Shown piece by piece: positions 16,763-24,552 of a stretch of DNA of 64,000 bases (its first letter is position 1; each line of letters starts with the position of its first letter). Source of the stretch: Leptolyngbya sp. O-77 (GTDB lineage Bacteria > Cyanobacteriota > Cyanobacteriia > Elainellales > Elainellaceae); the NCBI RefSeq assembly GCF_001548395.1, contig NZ_AP017367.1, positions 2,641,001 through 2,705,000 on the forward strand. Direction: 5' to 3'. The notes beneath the pieces are model-generated. The model did no database searches. It was not told the DNA's origin and was given only the letters and a program-made list of their open reading frames with translations. The position numbers were made by a program, and so were the translations under genes.

Positions 16763-17949
16763 GTAACGTAGACGATGAAACCGGAGAACCGACGGGCGAT
16801 TTGAGTGGCCATGCGCCCCGAAAGACCATACCGCAGGCTCCACCGCTCCAGGCTGCCTCAGAGGTGCAGCGACGGGCCGACTTTTCCTATATCCGCTACG
16901 CCCAGTGCTGGGAAGATGCTGAAATTTTGCTGGAGGCGCTGGACATTCGCCCCGGCGACACCTGTCTGGCGATCGCCTCTGCGGGAGACAATGCCCTGGC
17001 CATGCTGACCCAAGACCCGGCGCGAGTCATCGCTCTCGACCTCAGCCCGGCGCAGTTGGCCTGTTTGGAACTGCGGGTCGCGGCCTACCGTGAGCTAGAG
17101 TACGAGGAACTGCTGGTGCTGATTGGCTCGCGTCCGGGGCGCAACCGACCGGAACTTTACCAGCGCTGCCGCAGCCAGCTTTCGCCAGACGTGTGCTACT
17201 TCTGGGATACCCATCCAGCCGAGATTGAGCGGGGTATTGGTCATGCAGGCAAGTTCGAGCGCTATTTCGACCTGTTTCGCCGTCGCGTGCTGCCGCTGGT
17301 TCACTCCCGCCGCCAGGTGATGCGGCTGCTCGAGGGTGGCCCGCCGGAGCAGTGCGAGCGGTTTTATCGACGCGAGTGGGACACTTGGCGTTGGCGGCTG
17401 ATGTTTCGGATTTTCTTTTCGCGGTTGGTCATGGGGCGGATGGGGCGCGACCCCAGCTTCTTTAAGTATGTAGACGGCGATGTGGCCAGCCGCATCCTCG
17501 ACCGCACCCGCTACGCCCTCACCCAGCTCGATCCCGCCGAAAATCCCTATTTGCAGTGGATTCTCACGGGGCAACATCTGACGGCGCTGCCCGTGGCGCT
17601 TCAGCCCGAACACTTCGACACGATTCGCGCCAACCTGCATCGGCTGGAGTGGCACTGCTGTTCGGTAGAGGAGTATCTGAAACGGGTGCCCCACGCATCG
17701 ATTAGCCGCTTTAACCTAAGCGACATTTTCGAGTATCTGTCGCTGCCCAACTATTACCACCTGCTGCATCGGCTGGCGCAAGTGGGCAAACCGGGCGGCC
17801 GCTTGGTGTATTGGAATATGTTGGCTCCCCGTAGCCGCCCAGAAGGAATGGCCGACCAGTTGCGCCCGCTGACCGAACTGGCCGAAGCCCTGCACCGCCA
17901 AGACAAGGCCTTTTTCTACAGTGCTTTCGTGGTCGAGGAAATCTGCTAG
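16756..17949 (+). CDS. DUF3419 / BtaA-like 3-amino-3-carboxypropyltransferase
   Basis: The 397-residue protein begins with a polar 40-residue extension, then the family core: YIRYAQCWEDAEILLEAL, the AdoMet site CLAIASAGDNALAML, and VIALDLSPAQLACLELR. The C-terminal part contains FNLSDIFEYLS and GGRLVYWNML as in BtaA. BtaA moves the aminocarboxypropyl group of S-adenosylmethionine to diacylglycerol, the first step to betaine lipids. Betaine lipids are not a known cyanobacterial product, so the acceptor may differ. The start overlaps the dikinase stop by 7 bp, which suggests coupled translation and a joint function. Confidence 0.82.
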   Translation: MLSNVDDETGEPTGDLSGHAPRKTIPQAPPLQAASEVQRRADFSYIRYAQCWEDAEILLEALDIRPGDTCLAIASAGDNALAMLTQDPARVIALDLSPAQLACLELRVAAYRELEYEELLVLIGSRPGRNRPELYQRCRSQLSPDVCYFWDTHPAEIERGIGHAGKFERYFDLFRRRVLPLVHSRRQVMRLLEGGPPEQCERFYRREWDTWRWRLMFRIFFSRLVMGRMGRDPSFFKYVDGDVASRILDRTRYALTQLDPAENPYLQWILTGQHLTALPVALQPEHFDTIRANLHRLEWHCCSVEEYLKRVPHASISRFNLSDIFEYLSLPNYYHLLHRLAQVGKPGGRLVYWNMLAPRSRPEGMADQLRPLTELAEALHRQDKAFFYSAFVVEEIC

Positions 17950-17981
17950 TTCCAGAGGCTTGCAAGGTTGCTGGAGCCTGC

Positions 17982-18009
17982 TTGTTGACCCGCAGAATCG
18001 GGTTACAAT
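17982..18009 (+). promoter_or_regulatory. Putative promoter of the methyltransferase gene
   Basis: TTGTTG (17982-17987), a 16-bp spacer and TACAAT (18004-18009) lie 84 bp before the ATG at 18093. This suggests the methyltransferase can be expressed apart from the DUF3419 gene. Confidence 0.45.
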
Positions 18010-18092
18010 CCTGATATAACAATTTGTTACAAACGAGAGATCGAAACGACTGCACTCAACTCTTGGAGGCGCGTTCGAGGCGCGATCGCCCT

Positions 18093-18998
18093 ATGCCTGT
18101 CCGCAATGACACCATTTTTGAGCGATTTCTGGCTCCGGTCGTCAAAACCTTCCTAATCGACCGGGACGCGATTCTGCGCTATTACCAGAGCCGCGATTGG
18201 CAGCAAGAGAGCGATCGCCTCCGCAACCCAGCGGTAGAATACCCCAGCTATTACAGCAGCCAAAATTTTCATAGCATCGAGGGTGGCTATCTCAGCCTGG
18301 AAGCGGCGCTATCTTACGACCCAATTACGCAATACGCGCTGCCGCCGAATGAAACCTGGGTACGCAAAGCGCTGGTGGAACGAGTGCAGGGCAATCCCCG
18401 CCGCATTCTGGATCTGGGCTGCGGCACGGGCACCTCAACGCGGATGCTGAAGCGGGCGTTTCCCCAGGCGGAAGTCATCGGGCTGGATCTGTCGCCCTAT
18501 ATGCTGGCGGTGGCAGAGGATAAGGCGAAGGGCGATTGCCTCGATATCCAGTTTGTCCATCAAAATGCCGAGCATACGGGCTTTCCCGATGCCAGCTTCG
18601 ATCTGGTCACGGCCACGCTTCTGTTTCACGAAACGCCGCCGGAAGTCGCCCAAGCCATCCTGCGGGAAGCCTTTCGCCTGCTGACCGTAGGCGGGCAGGT
18701 GCTGGTGCTAGACGGCAACCAGAGCGTCATCCGCCAGACCGAATGGCTCACCGAAATTTTTGAAGAACCCTACATCAAAGCCTACGCCGCAGGCAGCGTC
18801 GATGCCTGGATGGGCAAGGCCGGGTTTGGCGCGGTGCAAACCGACAACCTGTGGGTGATTCACCAGATTACGCAGGGCGTAAAACCGCTGCCAGGACAGC
18901 AGGTGCGCTCGGTGGAGTTTGCCACGCCGCTGAGCGAGGGCGATCGCCAATGGGCATGGAACTGGGGCGTTGGGGAGGTGAGGGGGTTGAGGGGATGA
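18093..18998 (+). CDS. Class I SAM-dependent methyltransferase
   Basis: The 301-residue protein has a 110-residue N-terminal region (FERFLAPVVKTFLIDRDAILRY, then SQNFHSIEGGYLSLEAAL) and a Rossmann methyltransferase fold. Motif I is ILDLGCGTGTSTRML, the acidic end of strand beta-2 is GLDLSPYML, motif II/III is FDLVTATLLFHETPP and the post region is LLTVGGQVLVLDG. The HE pair after motif II is unusual and may mark the acceptor pocket. The frame is open upstream to a TTG at 18024, but the ATG at 18093 begins the conserved part. It could act on the product of the DUF3419 enzyme; that is inference from proximity. Confidence 0.83.
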   Translation: MPVRNDTIFERFLAPVVKTFLIDRDAILRYYQSRDWQQESDRLRNPAVEYPSYYSSQNFHSIEGGYLSLEAALSYDPITQYALPPNETWVRKALVERVQGNPRRILDLGCGTGTSTRMLKRAFPQAEVIGLDLSPYMLAVAEDKAKGDCLDIQFVHQNAEHTGFPDASFDLVTATLLFHETPPEVAQAILREAFRLLTVGGQVLVLDGNQSVIRQTEWLTEIFEEPYIKAYAAGSVDAWMGKAGFGAVQTDNLWVIHQITQGVKPLPGQQVRSVEFATPLSEGDRQWAWNWGVGEVRGLRG

Positions 18999-19043
18999 TG
19001 AGATGATGTGAGAAGGAGTAACGGAGTGACGGAGAGGCTAATC

Positions 19044-19134
19044 CAACACTCCAACACCCCAACACTCCATCACTCCATCACTCTCCCCCTCTCTCCTTCC
19101 CTCCCTCTCTCCCTCCCTTCTCCAACACCCCATC
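19044..19134 (+). repeat. Low-complexity pyrimidine repeats (CAACACTCC, CCCTCTCT)
   Basis: Eight- to nine-base units such as CAACACTCC and ATCACTCC pass into a CT tract. This separates the methyltransferase from the HAD gene and leaves no room for a normal ribosome site before the ATG at 19144. Confidence 0.7.
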
Positions 19135-19143
19135 ACCCTTCAC

Positions 19144-19854
19144 ATGTCCCTCCGCGCCATCCTCTTCGACTTCAACGGTGTCATTATCAATGACGAACCG
19201 CTGCACCAACGGTTGCTCGAAAAGCTGCTGGTGGAAGAGAACCTGCGTCCAAAACCGGAGGAATATCGGGAAATCTGCGTAGGACGGAGCGATCGCGCTT
19301 GCATTCGAGAACTGCTGTCGCGGCGCGGGCGCATCGTCACCGATACGTACCTGGATGAACTGGTGGCCCGCAAGTCGCGCTATTACCAGTTGCAGATTCA
19401 GGAAATTGAAAAGCTGCCCAGCTATCCGGGGCTAGAAGATTTAATTTTTCAAATTCGGGCGGCGCAACTGCCGATGGCGATCGTCAGTGGAGCCGTGCGG
19501 GCAGAAATCGAGATCGTGCTGGCGCGGCTCAATCTGGCGGACTATTTCAAAGTGATCGTGGCGGGCGACGAGATCCCTACTAGCAAGCCAGAGCCAGACG
19601 GCTACCTGCTGGGCGTGCAGCGGCTGAACGAAGCCATTCCCGGACTCAATCTGCAACCGTCAGAATGTCTCGCCATTGAAGACACGTTTGCAGGCATTGA
19701 AGCGGCCAAACGCGCAGGGATTCAGGTTGTCGGCATCGCCAACACCTACCCGTTTCACATGATGCAGCGCCGCGCTAACTGGGCGATCGACTATTTCAAT
19801 GACCTGGATTTGGATTATGTGCGGCGGGTCTTCTCGCAATCGGCTGCGGCCTGA
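19144..19854 (+). CDS. HAD-superfamily phosphatase/phosphomutase
   Basis: The 236-residue protein is a subfamily I HAD enzyme. Motif I is the aspartate in LFDFNGVII, where the usual second Asp of DxD is Asn; motif II is the Ser in MAIVSGAVRAE; motif III the Lys in TSKPEPDGYL; motif IV IEDTFAGIEAAK. The helical cap lies between residues 18 and 85. Replacement of the second Asp by Asn makes phosphatase chemistry less certain, since that residue acts as acid/base. Relatives include beta-phosphoglucomutase and phosphoglycolate phosphatase. It ends the set that starts with the UbiA gene. Confidence 0.85.
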   Translation: MSLRAILFDFNGVIINDEPLHQRLLEKLLVEENLRPKPEEYREICVGRSDRACIRELLSRRGRIVTDTYLDELVARKSRYYQLQIQEIEKLPSYPGLEDLIFQIRAAQLPMAIVSGAVRAEIEIVLARLNLADYFKVIVAGDEIPTSKPEPDGYLLGVQRLNEAIPGLNLQPSECLAIEDTFAGIEAAKRAGIQVVGIANTYPFHMMQRRANWAIDYFNDLDLDYVRRVFSQSAAA

Positions 19855-19860
19855 CAAAAA

Positions 19861-20163
19861 TCAATCGTTTGCATCAGCAAAGATTTCCTGCAAATTGCGG
19901 TAACCGCTGATGACTCGAAGAATCTCGATATGATCGTCAATTACGCGGTAAAAGATGAGGTAGTTCATTAATCCTAATCCCCGTAAATTGGGTCTGAGAT
20001 GTGCGTAGGATTTACCGATGTATGGATAACGAGCAAGCTGGATGCATCTTTGATTGAACGCCGTCACAAAGCGATCGCCCGCCTCGATACTCTGTGCCAA
20101 AAAATAGTCAGTAATGTCATTCAGATCCTGGCTTGCAGGGAGGGTAATTCGTAGCGTCTTCAT
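19861..20163 (-). CDS. parE: ParE/RelE-superfamily toxin
   Basis: The 100-residue protein has the compact fold of the family: LRITLPASQDLNDITDYFLAQS, the FNQRCIQLARYPYIGKSYAHLRPNLRGLG segment, YLIFYRV and IEILRVISGYRNL. ParE proteins poison DNA gyrase and RelE relatives cut mRNA; the basic YR and ILRV regions fit ParE better. It is encoded directly after its antitoxin, with an ATGA overlap (20160-20163). Convergent with the HAD gene, 6 bp apart. Confidence 0.88.
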   Translation of the reverse strand: MKTLRITLPASQDLNDITDYFLAQSIEAGDRFVTAFNQRCIQLARYPYIGKSYAHLRPNLRGLGLMNYLIFYRVIDDHIEILRVISGYRNLQEIFADAND

Positions 20164-20450
20164 TGAGATTCCGCTCTAGCAGAATCAACCTTCTGGCGCA
20201 GTTGGGCTAACACATTGTCTGCGTCTAGAACACTGCCCTGCTCTGCGGCGGTGATTCCTTCGTCAATTTTGCGACGGGCTTGCTCGACCCAAGCGAGGTG
20301 CTCCGGAGTCTCATGAAAACTTTGCTCAGTAACTTCATCAGCAAGGAGCAATAGCGCTGCGTCGATCGCGTCCTCAATTGATCGATATCGACCCTGAAGA
20401 GAGAGGGTTTCCAGAATTTTGCTTTGCTCGACACTCAGAGTAATTTGCAT
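20160..20450 (-). CDS. parD: ParD-type antitoxin
   Basis: The 96-residue protein begins with a ribbon-helix-helix-like segment (MQITLSVEQSKILETL, then YRSIEDAIDAALLLLADE) for DNA binding and dimerisation. The C-terminal half is polar and charged and would be the toxin-binding part. The stop codon overlaps the toxin start (ATGA), the usual arrangement of type II toxin-antitoxin pairs, with antitoxin first. It probably represses its own promoter, which would lie between 20451 and about 20500. Confidence 0.85.
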   Translation of the reverse strand: MQITLSVEQSKILETLSLQGRYRSIEDAIDAALLLLADEVTEQSFHETPEHLAWVEQARRKIDEGITAAEQGSVLDADNVLAQLRQKVDSARAESQ

Positions 20451-20796
20451 ACTGGTTCTGACTGAGAAGATCGATTTTAATATTCCAAAATTAAATAAAT
20501 GCTTGCATCGATCATAACCTGGTTAGTCAGCACGCTGGGAGAGAGGCAACTGTTGAACAAAGCGATCACCAGCGTTCAGCGCAGCAATACCTTAACCCAT
20601 GTTTGCGGCACAAATGTCTGTTCAGGCTGCATATTCCAGCATCGTGGAACATACTCCGATTTTAAAGACCTGATTCCTAATCTTGTTGAAATATTAAAAA
20701 GTAGCGAAATATACCGTTTATTAGGCATTATAGAAACAGATGCGGACAGGGCGATCGCCTCAAATCCCTTACTGCCCGTCCCCAAAGGAGAAGTTT
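20451..20796. other. Intergenic region parD-gdhA
   Basis: These 346 bases hold the divergent promoters of parD and gdhA. An open frame from 20499 to 20804 shows no family resemblance and overlaps the gdhA start, so I do not call it a gene. The region is more AT-rich than the neighbours. Confidence 0.5.
20686..20715 (+). promoter_or_regulatory. Putative gdhA promoter
   Basis: TTGAAA (20686-20691), an 18-bp spacer and TATACC (20710-20715) lie 82 bp before the gdhA start, where AAAGGAG at 20784-20790 serves as ribosome site. Confidence 0.4.
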
Positions 20797-22172
20797 ATGG
20801 TTAACTTGCTGTCCAACACCGCAGCAGACTCCGCCACCCACGCCGCCCTCAACGGCAAAGCAGGCAGGAGCCTACTCGATGGAGCATCCCACAGCACGCT
20901 GCTGTCGGATGCAAACCGACGGCTGGAAAAAGCGCTGAGATATGTCTCGATCAATGAAGATGTTGCAGAGCGGCTGCGCTATCCCAAGTCTAGCCTGGTG
21001 GTGTCGATTCCCGTGCGGATGGATAACGGATCGCTGCGGATCTTTCAGGGCTATCGCGTGCGCTACGACGACAGCCGTGGCCCCACCAAGGGGGGTGTGC
21101 GCTATCACCCTGGCGTGACGCTGGACGAGGTGCAGTCGCTGGCGTTTTGGATGACGTTCAAGTGCGCCGTGCTGAACCTGCCCTTTGGCGGCGCAAAGGG
21201 TGGCATCACGCTGAACCCCAAGGAACTGTCGAAGTTTGAACTAGAGCGGCTGACGCGGGGCTATGTAGATGCGATCGCCGACTTTATCGGCCCCGACGTG
21301 GACATTCCCGCACCCGATGTCTACACCAACCCAATGGTGATGGGCTGGATGATGGATCAATACAGCATCATTCAGCGCAAGATTACGCCTGCGGTGGTGA
21401 CGGGCAAGCCAATCACGATGGGCGGCAGCCAGGGGCGTGAATCTGCCACGGCGATGGGCGCATTTTTCGTAATGCAAACCGTTCTGCCGCGTCTGGGCAA
21501 ATCGCCCGAAAATACCACCGTTGCGGTGCAGGGCTTTGGCAATGCCGGGTCAATTATTGCAGAATTGCTCTACAAAGCAGGCTACAAGGTCGTCGCCGTC
21601 AGCGATTCTCAGGGCGGGGGTGTATGCCTCGCAGGGGTCTCGACATTCCCAGCGTGCGACAAATCAAGGAATCGAGCCGCAAGCTCAAGGCGATCTACTG
21701 CGAAGGCAGCGTTTGCAACGACCAGGAGCATTCCATCATTACCAATGAGCAGTTGTTGGAACTGGATGTGGATGTGCTGGTGCCTGCGGCGCTAGAAAAT
21801 CAGATTACCGCTGAAAACGCCAGCCGCATTCAGGCCCGCTACATCTTCGAGGTCGCCAACGGCCCCGTCACCTCCGATGCCGATGCGATTCTGGAAAATC
21901 GTGGCATCCAGGTGTTTCCCGATATCCTGGTGAACGCGGGCGGCGTGACGGTGAGCTATTTCGAGTGGGTGCAAAACCGTAACGGCTTCTACTGGTCGGC
22001 CGACAAGGTGAACCATCGGCTAGAGTTTGCCATGAAGCAGGAGACGGAACATATCTGGGCGATCGCCCAAGAGCGAGACATCGACCTCCGCACCGCCGCC
22101 TATGTCCACGCGCTAAACCGGCTCGACGATGCCATCCGCGCAAAGGGCACGCGGGACTTTTATGTGAGCTAG
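20797..22172 (+). pseudogene. gdhA: Glutamate dehydrogenase with two +1 G insertions
   Basis: Start ATG 20797 follows a strong AAAGGAG. The first part (about 273 codons) is intact: VVSIPVRMDNGSLRIFQGYR, the catalytic lysine in PFGGAKGGI, DIPAPDVYTNPMVMGWMMD and the NAD(P) fold VAVQGFGNAGSIIAELL. At 21616-21620 a run of five Gs, where four are expected, shifts the frame; GVYASQG can be read in the second frame, and a second extra G at 21634-21637 returns the text to LDIPSVRQIKESS in the third frame. The rest (VLVPAALENQIT, VANGPVT, DILVNAGGVTVSYFEWVQN) is complete. Removing two Gs gives exactly 458 codons. Either the gene is disrupted or the assembly has two homopolymer errors. The enzyme would link 2-oxoglutarate and ammonium to glutamate. 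Confidence 0.9.
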
Positions 22173-22212
22173 GTTGACGGGAGCCAGTCCTCTTGTTTCC
22201 CACACCAAAAGC

Positions 22213-22249
22213 TAGACCCTGTAAAGGGGCTGTCGCTCTACAGGGTCTA
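22213..22249. terminator. Strong hairpin between convergent gdhA and arsA genes
   Basis: TAGACCCTGTA (22213-22223) pairs perfectly with TACAGGGTCTA (22239-22249), an 11-bp stem with a 15-base loop. It lies 41 bp after gdhA and 24 bp before the end of the convergent gene, so it can act in both directions. Confidence 0.75.
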
Positions 22250-22272
22250 TTTCGTGGCTGGGTGTTTTGCAG

Positions 22273-23448
22273 CTAGTTAGCAAAGCGGATTTTCAAGTAA
22301 TCCTCTTCCATCTTGGCTCCAGCGGGTTGCAGCGCTGCTAGGGCCTGGGGCAGCACCAGATTTCGGCGATGGTTGCCAATGCGGACGTTTAGCTCATCGG
22401 CCGACTTGCTGAGTTCGATCTTGTCTTTGGGAATACCGGGTAAGTAAAGCTCCAGGCTGTACTGGTTTTGCTCTTGCACCACGCGCATCGTGGTTTCTTT
22501 GTAATAGACCTGAGCCGGATCTTCGTTAGCATAGAGCGTTTCCTTGAGCCGCTCCAGCGCTGCCAGCCCGCACAGTTCTTCAGAATAGAGCGGCACTTCT
22601 TTTACCGGCAGCGGGTGAAAGTTTTCGTGGATTTCCTGGCGATATTGCTGCTGGTTCTCTTTCCAGCGCTGAAAGAAAGGATCGCTCACCTCGTCAGGAA
22701 TAATCCGGTTTGCCACCACCATGTCGGTTGCCACGTTATACAGGCTGAGATAAGCGTGGGCCCGCAGCGATTCTTTAATCACCATCTTTTCAGGATTCGT
22801 CACCAGACGCACCGAGGTCTGGGTGTTGTCGGTCAGCACCTTTTCCAGGGCTTCGATCTGCTGATAAAACTCGTAGGGCGCGTCCATCACTTCCTGGTTG
22901 GGCAGGGAAAAGCCTGCAACAGGGCGAAACAGCGGCTCTACTAGGGGCCGCAGCGCCGCAGACACCGCTTGCAGTGGCTTGTAGAATCGGCGCATATACC
23001 AGCCCGCCACCTCCGGCAGGCTCAGCAGGCGCAGGGCTGTACCTGTTGGCGCAGAGTCGATAATCAGGACATCGAAATCGCCTTCGTCATAGTGGCGCTT
23101 CATCCGCACCAGACTGAAGATTTCGTCCATGCCAGGGAGAATCGCCAGTTCTTCCGCCTCCACGCCTTCCAATCCCCGCGCCTGGAGAACCTGTGTAATG
23201 TAGCGCTTCACGGCTCCCCAGTTGCCCTCTAGCTCCATCAGCGCGTCTAGCTCTGCGCCCCAGAGGTTTGGCTTGACCGAGCGCGGGTCGTGCCCCAGCT
23301 CCATGTCAAAACTGTCGGCCAGGGAGTGGGCGGGATCAGTGCTGAGCACTAGGGTGCGGTAGCCCAGTTCTGCACACCGCAAGCCTGTTGCGGCAGCCAC
23401 CGAAGTTTTGCCAACGCCGCCCTTTCCGGTCATCAAGATTACGCGCAT
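22273..23448 (-). CDS. ArsA/GET3-family ATPase with C-terminal HSP20-like domain
   Basis: The 391-residue protein has a deviant Walker A motif GKGGVGKTS at residues 8-16, STDPAHSLADSF (switch I) and IIDSAPTGTALRLL (switch II), as in ArsA and GET3. The last 75 residues (ETTMRVVQEQNQYSLELYLPG to LKIRFAN) form the ArsA_HSP20 domain found in cyanobacterial and plant homologues. It has a single ATPase unit and no arsB nearby, so a role in protein or membrane-protein handling is as likely as arsenite export. Start at 23448 is chosen because MRVILMTGKGG is the usual N-terminus; the frame is open further to 23655. Confidence 0.88.
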   Translation of the reverse strand: MRVILMTGKGGVGKTSVAAATGLRCAELGYRTLVLSTDPAHSLADSFDMELGHDPRSVKPNLWGAELDALMELEGNWGAVKRYITQVLQARGLEGVEAEELAILPGMDEIFSLVRMKRHYDEGDFDVLIIDSAPTGTALRLLSLPEVAGWYMRRFYKPLQAVSAALRPLVEPLFRPVAGFSLPNQEVMDAPYEFYQQIEALEKVLTDNTQTSVRLVTNPEKMVIKESLRAHAYLSLYNVATDMVVANRIIPDEVSDPFFQRWKENQQQYRQEIHENFHPLPVKEVPLYSEELCGLAALERLKETLYANEDPAQVYYKETTMRVVQEQNQYSLELYLPGIPKDKIELSKSADELNVRIGNHRRNLVLPQALAALQPAGAKMEEDYLKIRFAN

Positions 23449-23608
23449 GAGTGCCCAGCGATTTCGTGAAGAATGGTTACATCCTTCTAATGTATCGGGT
23501 TTTGCAGGCAGATGGGGCGTTTGGCGCGGGATTGGAGCGAGTCGGTCAGTAGGGCGATCGCCCCTTGTCAAGGCATTAGTTGATCTGCAAAGCCTCTGTC
23601 TGGAGGGG

Positions 23609-24001
23609 TCAGGCAGACTGCTTGCGAACGCTGAAATGCTGCCGCAGCACGTCAAGCCGCGAACAGTGCCAATAGTCGATGTGGGACGTGATTAGCCCCT
23701 GTTCATTGACGGTCATTTCGCTCCAGCCTGCGATCGCAATTCGGGGCTTCCAGGGCAGCGGCGTTGTCCAACTGAGCGTCCAGTCGGTGCGGATGTCTGC
23801 GCCCGTTTGCTGAATCTGGTGGAGGTCTAGCTGGGGGTCGAGAAACCAGGTCTGAATAAAGCCGATCATGCGTTCGTAGCGATCGCGCCCGCGAAATTCT
23901 GTCATTGGATCGCGAAAGTAAACGTCTTCTGCATAGGCGCTGAAGGTCTGGGATTTGGGGAAATTACGGTAGTCCTGTCTGAGGATTTCTAGGATGTCCA
24001 T
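23609..24001 (-). CDS. DUF2358 (NTF2-like fold) protein
   Basis: The 130-residue protein matches DUF2358, found in cyanobacteria and plastids: LRQDYRNFP, YAEDVYFRDPMTEFRGRDRYERMIGFI, and a C-terminal strand ITSHIDYWHCSRLDVL. The fold is a small cone-like barrel related to SnoaL and NTF2. No catalytic residues are established for this group. It lies 160 bp upstream of the ArsA gene on the same strand. The 550-bp gene-free stretch begins at its start codon. Confidence 0.82.
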   Translation of the reverse strand: MDILEILRQDYRNFPKSQTFSAYAEDVYFRDPMTEFRGRDRYERMIGFIQTWFLDPQLDLHQIQQTGADIRTDWTLSWTTPLPWKPRIAIAGWSEMTVNEQGLITSHIDYWHCSRLDVLRQHFSVRKQSA

Positions 24002-24552
24002 TTTGCTTTTTTCTTTTACTTAAAGATATAAATACTTTTTGTTGATTAGGCTGGGGGCGATCGCTCCAGTCTGCATCCAGCCTGCGATTCTCTTGAAAAC
24101 CAAGCATTTCGACCCATCAAAGGGTTAATGCATTGGGATTAATATCTATCGCCTAAAGGTGATTTCTGTGAGGGCAACCCTTCAAAATTCAGAAAACTGA
24201 TTAATCAAAATTCTAGCCTTTTGAAAGGAGTAAAGATCTGGCTACGTAGGCATCAACACGGAGGCTGCACTCCGTTAAGTTGCTGATGGATATGAGCTTT
24301 CAAACGGACGGAAAAGAGGGTTTTTTGTTTCTAGAACTGAAGTAGGAAGGCACGATTTGAGTGGTTCGCATTGTTGCGCTGAATCCTTCTAGATTTTTTT
24401 GAAAAACTGCTGATTTTGAGATCAAGAGTCTTTGGAAACGGTCTTTGCAGTCAATCATATTTTGGATGCAAGGCGCTCCCAGAAAAAACTCAAACCTCAG
24501 CGAAATGAAGCGGTTTTGATTTTCCCTTTTTCCAGGATCGAGGCTAGTTGAG
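24002..24552. other. Gene-free region with a candidate structured RNA element
   Basis: No credible reading frame is seen in 551 bp. A nested inverted repeat at 24251-24288 pairs CATCA/TGATG and AAC/GTT outside and ACGGAG/CTCCGT (24258-24263 with 24270-24275) inside, a stable hairpin on the + strand. It follows an AAAGGAG-like sequence at 24224-24230 but no gene. It is 265 bp upstream of the GGDEF-EAL gene and could be a leader or small RNA. It does not resemble the known cyclic-di-GMP riboswitch consensus. Confidence 0.4.

Noticed and set aside
20499..20804. 101-codon open frame between parD and gdhA
   Set aside because: No family resemblance, no ribosome site, and it overlaps the well-supported gdhA start.
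22201..22260. tRNA-like cloverleaf between gdhA and arsA
   Set aside because: Only a single long hairpin is present; no T or D arm.
24180..24300. Cyclic-di-GMP riboswitch before the GGDEF-EAL gene
   Set aside because: The characteristic GGCAAAC and GGGACGCAAAGCC-type blocks are missing.
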